Assembly: GCF_000002235.5 (NCBI RefSeq)
Contig: NW_022145599.1
Location: 8,556,897-8,620,896, forward strand
DNA length: 64,000 nt
Source of the DNA: Strongylocentrotus purpuratus
Lineage: Eukaryota; Echinodermata; Echinoidea; Camarodonta; Strongylocentrotidae
Direction: 5' to 3'
This document shows, one piece after another, positions 1 through 11,990 of this stretch; positions within the stretch are counted from its first letter, which is position 1; each line of letters begins with the position of its first letter. Below the pieces are notes generated by a model. That model had not been told where the DNA came from. It saw nothing but the letters and a program-made list of their open reading frames with translations, and ran no database searches. A program made the position numbers and the translations under genes.

Positions 1-1300
1 ATACATGTTAACAAATTTCCGGAAGCACCCATTGCATACCCTATGTAATCATATTAATAAAAATAGCATCTATAGCATTTAGCTTGGCGTTAATGGGCTC
101 TTTCGGAAAGCAAATTCATGTAAGTGAAGCGATTACCTTGTTTAACTCAAGTTTAAATCAAGTCTCAAATCTAATCAAATAGTTATACCTGGTGGATTTG
201 TCGCAAATTCCAAGATAAAACAACAGAATAATGAAATATGACGATATAGAAAATAAACAACTACGCTTGATATTGGTCATGTGTATATTTGTGGAAGGAA
301 ATGTGCAAATTATGAACAAAACAAAGTTGTCGTCACTATTATGAAGACATGCGAAATTTGATGGATTTGGTGAAAATCAACTTATCTCGGAGGGTCGAAG
401 GGCATTAAGAAATGAACGTTATGTATGATTGTAACGAGAAAGATGATGATCTCAAGACTTCCAATCAATGAAATCGTTTGATGACACAGACAGTTTCTTT
501 ATTGGTAACTTTAATGTTCTCAACTTCAAAGTATGACGAAGCCCCGAAGCGGGCGGAGAGAGACGGGGCGTAGTTGAAGATTTGGGCTATCATAATAATA
601 ATTAGAAATGGCCATGCGAGGGACAAAAAATATCCGTCACGATTAAAACGCCCACGTATACATACGCTGATAAAGCGCCTCCAGAAATATAACATTTCAT
701 TGGGAGTTTGAATATAATGATGGAGACATTAAATTCTTAGTCTGATGTATCCGACCTATATTTTCTTTTCTGCTTAATTTCCTGTTTTGCTGTTGGTTAT
801 TTTTTATTGAGCCCTTTACTCTTTTGTCGCCTTCTTCATCTCTTTATGCTTTCTAGTTCTTAACTCTCATTTCGTCTCGGTCTACAATTTGATTTCATTG
901 AGTTTCACTTTCCCTTTTATTTCATCGCCAGTCTTTTTTCTTTCTTCCTTAAGTTTCTTTCCCGTAATTCTTTCTTATTGTCATCAGTATCGTTTTTGTT
1001 CCTCATGCAAGACTATTCCTATACCACTTAAACTCATTCTTCCATATTTCCGTTGACCTAATATCAATTAGATCAACGATGCACTCGACATACAGTTAAT
1101 CACATGACTTACAAACAATCCCTAGTGTTGATGAAAAGGATAAGCTGATTTAAAACAATTCCACTGACCTGTCACAGCGTTCAACATTTCCCAGGTTATT
1201 AATCACAGCATTCAAAATGTTGAGATGATCCCCTCATTGTCTTTGATCTTCACAAAGTCCGTCCCAATAACACCATTGCAAAATTAAGAGTGAGCTATGT
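1..1300. other. Intergenic DNA, no gene recognised
   Basis: AT-rich sequence. Short open frames here show no domain, splice context or codon pattern that I recognise. Nothing structured was seen apart from ordinary low-complexity tracts. Confidence 0.5.
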
Positions 1301-1319
1301 ATCAATAGACCTGTTTAAT

Positions 1320-1632
1320 AGCGTATGGGACATTTTCGTACAGTTTTCTAATTTAGTGCAAATCTGTGTTAAATGCCTCGTTACAAACGATGTCATTCAC
1401 CTATTAAGAATGATTGCATTTCAATAGTCAGAATGCGAAGTGCATAAATTAATTGTTGCTAGGTATGGAAAACATTAAGGCTTGTCATTCCTAACAACAC
1501 GTAATGTATGCCATTCGCATTCTAACAATTGAAGTGCAATAATTATTCTTAACAGGTGAATGAAATAATTTGTAACGAGGCATTTAACAAAGATGTGTGC
1601 ATTAAATTTGATTACATTACGAAATGGCCTAT
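1320..1632. mobile_element. Fold-back (long inverted repeat) element, MITE-like
   Basis: The left arm (about 1370-1440, starting TGTTAAATGCCTCGTTACAA) reappears as its reverse complement at about 1510-1591, with matching blocks TTCATTCACCT and TTAGAATGCGAA. Weaker complementarity continues outward to about 1320 and 1632. The unpaired centre is about 70 bp. No ORF is present. This is the layout of a non-autonomous fold-back transposon or MITE. No clear target duplication was identified, so the superfamily is unknown. Confidence 0.65.
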
Positions 1633-3574
1633 TTATGCATGTTTTTTTCTCCCGGACCCTTAGTTACCAACGATTTTATTAAGACGCTTTGGAAAATGAT
1701 ATCCTTATAAATGGATTTTACTTTGCATATATCAGTTGTTGCTATGTTTGGGAAGCCTCTGAAAACCTTTTCAGTTGTCAAGAGAAACTTTTAAAATCAA
1801 TAAACAGGTGTGACCTTTGTTCAATAAACATTCATACAATTTGATTACATCATTAAACCCCGCATTAAACTTGTCTGCGTGTGGGGAGGGGAGATTTGCC
1901 CCGGTCTAAGTCCCAGTCCCAGTCTCTAGCTGCCCCTGGTGGACACCTAACCCCCAACCATGTCTGCTCTATTACAAAAGTCTTTGAATTGTCACCTCTC
2001 AATCTTCAACATTTTTACCTTGCCTCAGTCCTCCCCCTCCCCCACCCCCCCCCCCCCCCCCCCCGCCATCGCCCACTTTCAAGATATAGTGCCATGGCAC
2101 TGATTACATGACTTGTCATTCCCTGGTTGAAAACTTTCACTTTCTGATATACATAAATAATCGACAAGGTAGAGGTAAAATGGCGGGTGGTGATATATTG
2201 ACCCGAAGTATGATATTTTAACTGATCTATCTTTGCCTTCTTCTTACCTGACAAGAAACCGCTTCAGGACTAAAATGAGACCCACAAAATTATGATAGAT
2301 GTATAATGGCTGAGTACATAATACGACTTGCCGATAGTAGGAAATTGACATACACCATAATTAATTATGTGTGTTGTTGACTGGTCTCAGCTTTTAAACT
2401 ATGCTATGGCAAGTAAAAAAAAAAAAAGAGGGGGGGGGGGAAGCATCCTGTTTATTGTGCATTTTACCCAATTTTCTCATCAAAGCCAGCCTTTGGTTCA
2501 TCATTTCATCTCCCATGTCTGGATCGAGTTCTTAGTAAACAAAAAAAATGTCAAAATTATTATTTGATATAGCCGCGCTTACCTCATTGTAAATGATAGT
2601 TATCCTTTAAAGAAACACACACCGCAAGCTATAATCATGCCAGTGCTATAATGTTCAGCGAGAAGTCACTTTAGTCAGCTATAATCTACAATATTATAGA
2701 AGCTATCTTTTGTCGATAACCATTTTGAATGCGCTGTTGCTACGTCGGATAGATATCAGACAACTATCTGTGTCTTTTGATTGTTTCCTTTCTGAACTAA
2801 GCCGAGGCAAGTGTCTAATACATTTTCTAATGAGATACAAAAATAGATATTGTCATTGGGATTAAAATCTAGTGCCTCTGCAATAAAGAGCAATACTAGA
2901 AATTTATTTGTAAAATAATTTTGATCAAACTTACAATTAAGTACATTGTATTGAAAGGTGTCATGAAAACAATTAAACCATGTATGTACAGTAACTTCAA
3001 GATGTTCAACCTCAATCTCGGGAATGCAAAATTATAGAATCCTGAAAGACACAATGACACATTTCTTTGTCAAAAGAAATGAAGTTCTCAGCATCTCAGA
3101 ATTGCCATAAGACATGTCAGTTGATATCCACAAGTGCGATGAAAAGATTTTGTTTTCACGACTCGAGATAACCTTTAAAACGACACGGCTTAAAATACTG
3201 GCAATTAGTGAGGGTGTCCCTCCTTTTGTTTTTCATGATGATATTATTGGATCGACGTGGCTAATTGAGAGTGACGGAGCAGAAGAATGTGTCTCGACAA
3301 ATCATCGATCATAGGTGAGCTGAGTTTATTCCCCCGGACAAAGACTTTACAGGTGCATCTTCGAAACTGAGATAACGTAAATATCAACCCTTTTCTATCA
3401 GATCCTGCACTGTACTGTACTGTACTTTGATTTATAACAAATGGGGGGGGGGGGGGGCAGGAGAGAAAAAGAAGAAAAAAATAGAATAGATTGTTCCGCG
3501 ATTATGTTTGGCAAATGTTTCGATTACAAAATAGTTTGAACATAGAAAGTAGGTGATAGGTAGGTGATAATAGT

Positions 3575-4358
3575 GAATTCTATTTGATTTGCTTATTCTT
3601 TAGAAAGATAACCAGTAAAGATCAAATCGAAACGTATATCGCTCACCTTAATAAAGGTTACGTAAAGAGCTTCATTAGTTATTTCATACACGGATCTAAA
3701 TGAAATAATCATGTTTTAAGTCGTCAATCGTTTTCCTGAAATGGCACAAGTTAAATTAGATGACTACTGTAATTGAATAAAGATATATAATTTCAAAGAT
3801 AATCGTTTGAACATTCAGTTTACTTTCTTAGACTGGAACAGATTTGAAGCAACGTTTCATTTCGAATAACACTTGACGGAATTAGCTCACTTAAAACTGT
3901 AATTGATAGTCGAGGTTATGATGTCATACGACAAACTAAAAAATGAGGGATCCGGAGAATAAAAGAGAGAAAAGGAACAATTGCTTTTTCCTTTTGAAAA
4001 CAAAATAGCGAAATTTATTTGATCTGCTTTTTCCTTCATAAGTTAACCGATACAAATCAAATCACATTGTATATCGCTCAACTTAATATAGGTTATGAGT
4101 AGATATTCATTCTAAATGAAAAAAATAACTACGTTTCAAGTCGTTAATCATTCAATTGAAATGGCACAAGTTAAATTAACTCAATACTCTCATTGAATCA
4201 AGATATATAATTTCAAAGATAATCGTTTAAACATTCAGTTTACTTTCCAGACTGGAACAGATTTGAAAACAACATTTCATTTCGAATAACACTTGACGGA
4301 ATTTGGATCGCTTTAAACTGGAATTGATTGTCGAGTTTATGATTTAATACGACAAACT
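3575..4358. repeat. Diverged tandem duplication, about 430-bp period
   Basis: The block at about 3575-3937 is repeated at about 4010-4358. Shared landmarks in the same order are TTTGAT(T/C)TGCTT, TATATCGCTCA, AAATGGCACAAGTTAAATTA, AAGATATATAATTTCAAAG, AACATTCAGTTTACTTTC and CGACAAACT. Both copies lack coding potential. The divergence suggests an old local duplication or two copies of one dispersed element. Confidence 0.75.
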
Positions 4359-4609
4359 GTCTTTCATGATATCTCTCAGTCATAATTTGTTCTCCTTACG
4401 GACGAATGGCAATATTTTTTTCTCGCTTGAGGTAAAGAAATTAGAATGATGATATATCATAATTATGACATATGCCTGTGACGAAATGCAATTATTAAAT
4501 AAAGTGCTCTGCATCTCCACTTAATGTGTCAATTATCCTCTTTTTTAAATATATATTGGCAGGTATTCATTTTGTATGATTCGCATCCCTGATTGACTAC
4601 GGCATCTCT

Positions 4610-4880
4610 TTCTCTTTTTTTTCTCTCTCTCTCTCTTCTTTCTCTCCCCCCCCCCCTCTCTCTCTCTCTTTCTCTCTCCCTCTCTCTCGTTTTTCGTTTT
4701 TCTGTTTCTCTTCTCTCGTCTCTCTCTCTCTCTTTCGTCTCCTTTTTACATTATTCTTTAAATTCCCTTTTTTTTTTCTTTCTTCCCGCTCTCTTTCTCT
4801 TTCTCTCCTCTGTCTCTCGATCGCTTCTTTATCTCTCACTCTTCCTCTTTGCCTGCCCGACACTCTCCGTCTCTCTGCAT
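4610..4880. repeat. CT-rich low-complexity tract
   Basis: Pyrimidine-rich microsatellite, mostly CT/TTCTC with a poly-C run. Long frames here on both strands (Ser/Leu-rich on plus, Arg/Glu-rich on minus) are composition artefacts. Confidence 0.9.
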
Positions 4881-6287
4881 GCTATCCATCTTCGCTTCCG
4901 CCTCTATCTCACGCTAATATGTACTTGATAGAAAGAATCGCGTTCCCCCCTAAGATTATGTTCTCATCCTTTTCCATCAAATGATCTGGAACATGATTGA
5001 TAAGAATGATACATGAAAACGCAGCCAGACTCGATGCTTTTCAAACGAGGTAACATAGCGAATGTGTGTTCTAGATTTAAATTGGTTCAAGGTCTCACAG
5101 TCGTAGTATTTAGACATTCATTATTAGCTGAAAAAGTAAAAGGATATTACGATCTTAAATTGGGGTTAATTTAGCAGAATGCTCGATAGCATATTGAGCG
5201 AAGGCAAACGATTTCAGCGCCTGTGCAAATCGGCAGCAAGTTTCCTCGCATTGAAAAGGAGAGAGATGGAGAGAGGGGGGGAGTTGTAATTAAGTGGATT
5301 ATTGATACATATCGACGGTATGTTCTTGAAAATTTCGGGATACATAAAGAGCATTTCATGATATAATGAAAAATATGGTTCAAATCATGAATGAGCACGA
5401 GCAGCAGAGGAAACTGACTGGCGCACAAAAGGTGCTCACTCCGATCACATGTAGCCAACTACTGCGATGTTGCATGTGTTTGGAGTTTGGCTCCCCCCCC
5501 CCCCCCTCCCCTCCAAATCATTTTCAAAATCCTGGCTCTGCTGCTGCTTGATAAATATGTGTAATTCAGTGTATAATCCTACTTCTCCTCAAAACATTTA
5601 GTATCAACCAATGATTCATAAGAATAAGAAAATGAAATACATAAATACATGCTAGAACAAGAGGTTCTGGCATCAAAAACACACCCCCAAAAAAGAAAGA
5701 AAGAAGAGCCATTATTATGATGAATTTACAAATTGCACTTTATTGAATAATACAAATATAAATCATTAGTATCATATAAAAATCATTCGCTCTATAAATA
5801 TACATGTATAATGATCTACACTAAACCATCACCATTAATTACAATGTAGTAGTATTTCCTAGTATACCTTAGAGCATGATAATTTGGTTTAATTTTCATT
5901 GTTCATATGCAATAACATGGAATAAATGTTACTTGTTACATCCATTTAATCTCACCGGTCGCCACCTCTTTTTCAAAAATAAAATCCTAAGTCTTTTTGT
6001 ACCCTAAAAAATTGTTACAACAATCATACTTGTCTACATAACTATAGACACACACCAACAAAAAAGTTGTACATCTGATAGAAACAACATTGTTTTGTAT
6101 TCTTAATAACCATTGATATATATTTATTTTGTATTTTTAAATCAACAACAAGGTTGCAAATACTTTCCCCCAAAGCAGGTTACAATACCATAAGAACCTT
6201 TATAATGCAATGTGTAAATTTATAAATATTACAAATTTTATTTAGCTATCCAAATTCCCCTTGGAGACACATTACGTTATTTTTTGG

Positions 6288-6662
6288 TTAAAGGTAAAGA
6301 CCAGTTATGGTCATGCGAAAGAAACATTGCATTGTGAAAGAAACGTTGTGGAATCAATCAGAAAAGGTTGATCATCTAGCATCTGCAAGGTTCTGGAATC
6401 ATCAAAATGATAAGAAATTTGGCCCATTCTTCAGAAAGTTACAAGCACTATACACAGAAAGATGTATATGGGACTACCCTATATCTCTCACAGACCATGA
6501 GAAAAACAAATTTACTAAATATATGAATTAGTAGGCGGTTTCCCGGCAAATTTTTTATCATCACGTATTAGTCAAAAAATATTCTTTCACATGATTGGTA
6601 ATGAGAGCTTCTATTTCATTTTTTGAAATTGGGGCGTTTCCAATACTGGTCTTTACCTTTAA
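6288..6662 (+). mobile_element. TTAA-flanked MITE, copy 1
   Basis: About 375 bp bounded by TTAA on both sides, with terminal inverted repeats AGGTAAAGACCAGT and its reverse complement ACTGGTCTTTACCT. Two further copies lie at 12689-13062 and 22971-23344 in opposite orientation. The 74-aa open frame inside this copy is a by-product of the repeat. TTAA target sites are typical of piggyBac and Kolobok DNA transposons; the parent family cannot be decided here. Confidence 0.88.
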
Positions 6663-8223
6663 AATGGGGATTTCTTTTTGCAACCATATTTGACTACTCT
6701 CATTTTAATTAGATACCTTTGCATAAAAAAAAAAATCACTTCACATACCTCAAATGCCCTGTTCGGATACCAATATGAATTTCAACTCAATTTTAACTTT
6801 AACATTTTTTTCATTCATAGATATCACAATTTTATGAAACAAAGTGAAATTAGCTTCATTAGTATGGATTGACCATTTCTTATTAGTTCTTTACAATGAA
6901 ACCCATCACATTCTTGAGTGCAATAAAACTAACATCAATTTTCGCAACTCCAATAAAAATGTGGCAATGTTTCAATGTTAAAACCCTGTCCAATCACTTA
7001 AATGTATTAAACAAGATTGAATATGTCAAGTGAAGCCTACATTAAAAGCATTGAATGTTATTGGATCAATATAAGGACTATACATATTATATGAACACAT
7101 AATATAGCAAAATTGAAAATGATAAACATGTACCACATTTCAATAATGTAAATATAAAGAACCTAATATGCGGAATTATAACTATCTGTCACAACAACTA
7201 CACTAATTCCAAATCTGCAGCACTTCAAGGAAAAGTACAGCATGAGCCAACGTGCCCCTCTGCATCAAATACCAAACTACATGCAAAAGGCCACTAGAGG
7301 GCCTTTTTCATTACTTCAAAGGAGGAATATAGATGTGTTAACATTGCTCATGAATACTCAAATTTACGCAAGGATGCAAGATGTGGAGATATTACTCTCA
7401 AAAGTTTGTAACTCTCAACAAGATCTTGATGCTTCTGATAATTTGAGCTCCCACAAGAATATACCAAACTTATAGAATGAATAAAATATAGATGCTTTTC
7501 TAATATTACAAATTTGATTGATATTTTAATTTTTGTATATATATCTTGAATTATGGGATTCTTTCATAAAATGGAATTTACTTCATCATACACAAGGAAA
7601 CAAAACTATGCTAGATGCTGGTGGACATTCACCAGAATAAACAGATGAAGCAATAGCCTTTCTTCAGTTACCATTGCATCCAAGTGCATATATATATACC
7701 CTTCCCCTATACACAGAGCACAACTGCACGAACATGGCAACTGACCATACATTACTACCAATTCCCATATCTGTGAGCAGTTGATTAATTAAAAGCCTTG
7801 ATATGTATGAGTAGACAGCTTGAAAGAACAACACTATATGGACTGGGGTTCAGGAATGATTCAAACATCAGAGATGGACTTATGATTTCTTGTCATTATC
7901 AGGATAGATAGAAAGCCGTGTACATACAGAGTATAGCTCACATAATTATATAGAGTATCGCCAAGTCTTATGTTCTAACATAAATAAGGTTAAATCATAA
8001 TTGAATAGCATTTATCACTTTAAATAGAAACTCTCTATACATCATGGTATTGTATAAATCAGTATACAGAAATACTTTTCACAATCAACATATATGAAGA
8101 TGTGATAAAACTCTGCAAAGATTAAAATAAATGGATTCCTAATACAACTCTAAATAGAATGAGGTAAATAACAGCATAAAGGGATGAAGATACATGCATG
8201 GAAAGAAAGAAAGAGAATGGGGG

Positions 8224-8226
<3 letters not shown>

Positions 8227-8263
<37 letters not shown>
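8227..8263. repeat. GA microsatellite
   Basis: Uninterrupted (GA)n in the probable WBP2 3'UTR. Confidence 0.95.
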
Positions 8264-8266
<3 letters not shown>

Positions 8267-9155
8267 GAGTAAGAGAGAGATATAACCAGAAGAGAAGAGA
8301 CACATGCATTGGCAGACAAACAATATTTAAAATGACTGCCTCAATACATAGCTTCTTTGTGTGTATATGACACTACTATCATTATATACATATAAAATAG
8401 CAACTGCACTGAGGGCAAATTACAACACGTTAAATGAAAATGGAGCATTGCTTCAGATTCTTTTAATTATATCTGTACATGAAATGTATATAACCAAATT
8501 GTATGATTAAACATTAAAGCTTTTTGTTGCCCAAAATAATCATTGTTTATGAGCTTTATAACTCATAACATGTGGCCCACATGAAACAAGCAGGAGCACC
8601 TATCTATGGGTAACCCTTAATGGTCAACCAATCAATGCAATAAATGATTTCCTAGCATCCACAGTGAAATAAAGAATTATGTAATATATATTGATCAAAA
8701 TGGCAAATGTGCATGTTTTCATTTTCGAGTGATCTTAAACTAAATGTAGGACTACTTCCCTGAAATACAAACATGCAAGTTCGGCTTTTTACTTTGTTAA
8801 CAAACACCCTTACTTTATACAATAACTGTGTTTCCAACAGCAACAGACTACAGCTGCCACTGCTATGTTATGTAGAAGCTTCATATTAGCATCCATCTCC
8901 TACTAGCCCAGCACTCTATAAAATATTATCTGTTTTAGGCCAGAAGGGCATTTACTCTTCCTTTCTAGCTCCAAACAGACGCTATGTCACATTAGGGTTT
9001 GTATCATCAGACAAGATTGAACTTGGTCTAGCTCAATACAAGATGGTGCCTTCCTAAACATGATCAGTGTTTAATTTGAATGAAGATGAAATAATCACCA
9101 CTGAGTTGTAGAATCACAGATGACAAATCAAAGATTTGTTTTGGATAGTGATGGC

Positions 9156-11953
9156 TTAATCCGTCTTCGACTTCTCTGTGTATGGTGGAGGGGGAGCCGT
9201 CTGTAAGTAAACAAAAGAAGACAAACAAAAGTAGAAAAAAAGTATTTCCCTTCAAGGAAAAAGTGTAAAAAGAGCAAATGTGTAAAATACCTATTCACTT
9301 TACAGCATGAATGAAGTGCAGATATGGGTTGCCAATTTGCAACTTGTATGACAATGCTCTTTACATTTTCAAAATATTTAATGAATATCATCCACAAAGC
9401 TTACTACACAAGAATTACCTGAAGTACAAATTCTTACGAAAGGTTTAAATCTGCATTGCAATTGACAACATTCTTCATAAACAATCTTCACTTGTCTACA
9501 AATCTTTGCAAACAATCATCATTATTTTATGCCATATTCATGCAATAAAATCTATCAGATGGCAGAAATCTACATTGTATAACTTACCGGTTCTGCTTGT
9601 GGAATGTAGACATTCTGTGAGTTAGGATCCCAATAAGCTGGCTGAGGGGGCGCTGTTCCAACTGAGGGGAAAAAATGGGGGAAAAGAAAAAAACATGACA
9701 ATGGGCAGATGTACTATATGCACATATAAGCTTGATTACGTTCCATAGTGCAATTTTCTAAACTTACTCATGATATTGAGGTCATTTGCAATCTTTGAAG
9801 AAGGGAATTATATATCCTTTTTTTTTAGCTTCGAAAAGTTTCTGTAGAAATTCAAAGAGTACGATTAAATTGTTTGTTATCATGAGGACTGACCTCTAAA
9901 GTAAAATATCTGTTAAGAGATATTAAAAAACAACTTCAAGGTCTGGTGAAAAAGAAATAGCATTTGAAGAAAAATGTCCTTTATAAAAGGCATTCTGATA
10001 AGTTTATCACATAGAAAATAGGAGTACATGTAAATTAGGGTTATACAACTGTGTTACAACTGTGTTACAACTGTGTTACAACTGTGTTACAACTGTGTTA
10101 CAACTGTGTTGTGAAACAAACTGTCCAGAGATATATTGTTGTTTGTGTACTATACAGACAAAATTGCTTATGATAACTTTTTGATTCTTAAAACAAAGAC
10201 GGTACATTGAGAATATTGTTTAATTCTGGAATATTGAAAATCCCAATGAGGCGTACTGCCCACAGTACACAATATAATTCAGTGGATACATACCATTAGG
10301 AGGGGCGCTTCCATAGTAAGGTGGAGGCGGCTGCATAGGTTGACCTAAATGATGAGTGGCAAAAAACAAAAAATATGATTACCGTATTCATGCTACCAAA
10401 AACAAAATACTCTGCAATAGCCAAATGCATGACAAGTACTGAATGCAAACAATGTAACACACATATTAATTAATGTAATATTTGTCAGAATTGCAAGGAT
10501 GTATGATTGAATTGTTGAAATGCATTGATTCTTTCTGGATATTCCAAGTTAACAAGGTAATTAGAATTTGTTGGGAGAGCTGTTAATTTTGAGTGTTTAT
10601 TTGAAGTGGTTTTTCAAATTGAAGTGCTATGATGTACATTTAATTTAATGAATGAAAAAAATAAATAAATGTGCAACTGTATTATAATTGATGGGGATCT
10701 CAAAATGAAAAGATTCAACAAAGTCTGATGTCTTAATTGAAAAGAAAATGTTGTAACAATCGAATGCATACCAACTAAAATCATTATAATATCACTATCA
10801 ATGTGAAATAAGATGTTCAACATACAACGTTACTCTGATAACGTTGATTGGAAATTTTAGAACAATCAAATTCATACCAAGTGATGGATACAACTATCAT
10901 TATCAAAATGAAATGGGTTACTAATGTCTAAGGAAGACAATTTAAAAGTGGAACTCATAGATACCTGGGGGGTAGGCGGTACCTGGTGAGGGGTAGGGAG
11001 CGGTCGGTTGCTGGTACATCCCACCCTGAGGAGGGGGGTAGTAAGCTCCACCGTTCTGGTAGCCAGGCTGAGGCTGAGGGGGCATGGACGGCTGGGGGTA
11101 ACCCCCTGGGTAAGGGGCGGGGTACATCTGCTGCTGTGGATTGGGGGTGGCAGCAGGGCGAGGGGCGTTTTGTGCTGTGAATGAAGAAAGTCCAGAAGAA
11201 AAAACAACATATTATAACAAATTTGATTATCATTATCATAACCAATGCTTGATTGGTACAGGTATATGTTAGAAGATTTAGAAAAGAGTTACTGATCTTA
11301 TTTACTGATTAATCATACTTGTCTGATTTTTAAAGTTAGAATGCCTATGAAAGCAAGTATACCGTATGCAGCATATGCCCCAAATTCTCTAGAGATGAAT
11401 TACTACTCCCACTGGCAGAAATTAATAAAAAATGACACCTCAACATTTATCAAAGACTAATGTATTATCAAAGCTAAACTGGTTCTGAATTCAATACAGC
11501 ACTAATCTAATTTTTTTTTACTCAAAGGGCTTCATTTATACAACGAATGGGATAAATTTTTGTGGAAAGAAAAGAAAGAGAAGAAAAGAAATAAAAGGAC
11601 ATTTTCCATAAATCTCACAACATCTGTCTGTCAGAGGACAGACTTACCTCGTTTGACGGCTCTCATTAGACCCTGTGCCATATCAATAGCACCTCCATTA
11701 TTAAACACCAACTTAAACTTGACCTGACCTTCAAAGCCACCTGCAAGCCAATGAAAAGAATACCAAGAATTAATCAAAAGAAAGAACAGAAAGAGGGATT
11801 GTGGGAGGGTAGGGGAGAAAGACAGAAACAGAGAGTGAGAGAGAGTTAGAGAGAGAGAGAGAGAGGGATAAAGAGAGAGAGAGAGAGAGAGAGAGAAAGG
11901 CAGAAACAGAGAGTGAGAGAGAGTTAGAGAGAGAGAGAGAGAGAGAGAGGGAT

Positions 11954-11990
<37 letters not shown>

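Larger units (their letters stand above)
5737..9155 (-). other. Probable long 3'UTR of the WBP2 homologue
   Basis: AT-rich, non-coding sequence directly downstream of the WBP2 stop codon, with no other gene recognised. On the minus strand an AATAAA hexamer lies at about 5738-5743 (plus-strand TTTATT), followed by a T/A-rich region, which could be the distal polyadenylation signal. The interval includes a TTAA-flanked MITE (6288-6662) and a GA microsatellite (8227-8262). The UTR extent is inferred; transcript data would be needed to choose among the several possible AATAAA sites. Confidence 0.4.

Noticed and set aside
6307..6531. 74-aa ORF with a reasonable-looking protein
   Set aside because: It lies wholly inside a MITE, and its reverse counterpart recurs in the other two copies; it is not a gene.
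10872..11245. Overlapping Pro-rich frames on the minus strand
   Set aside because: Out-of-frame readings of WBP2 exon 5; only the frame with QNAPRPAATPNPQQQMYPAP joins exons 4 and 6 in phase.
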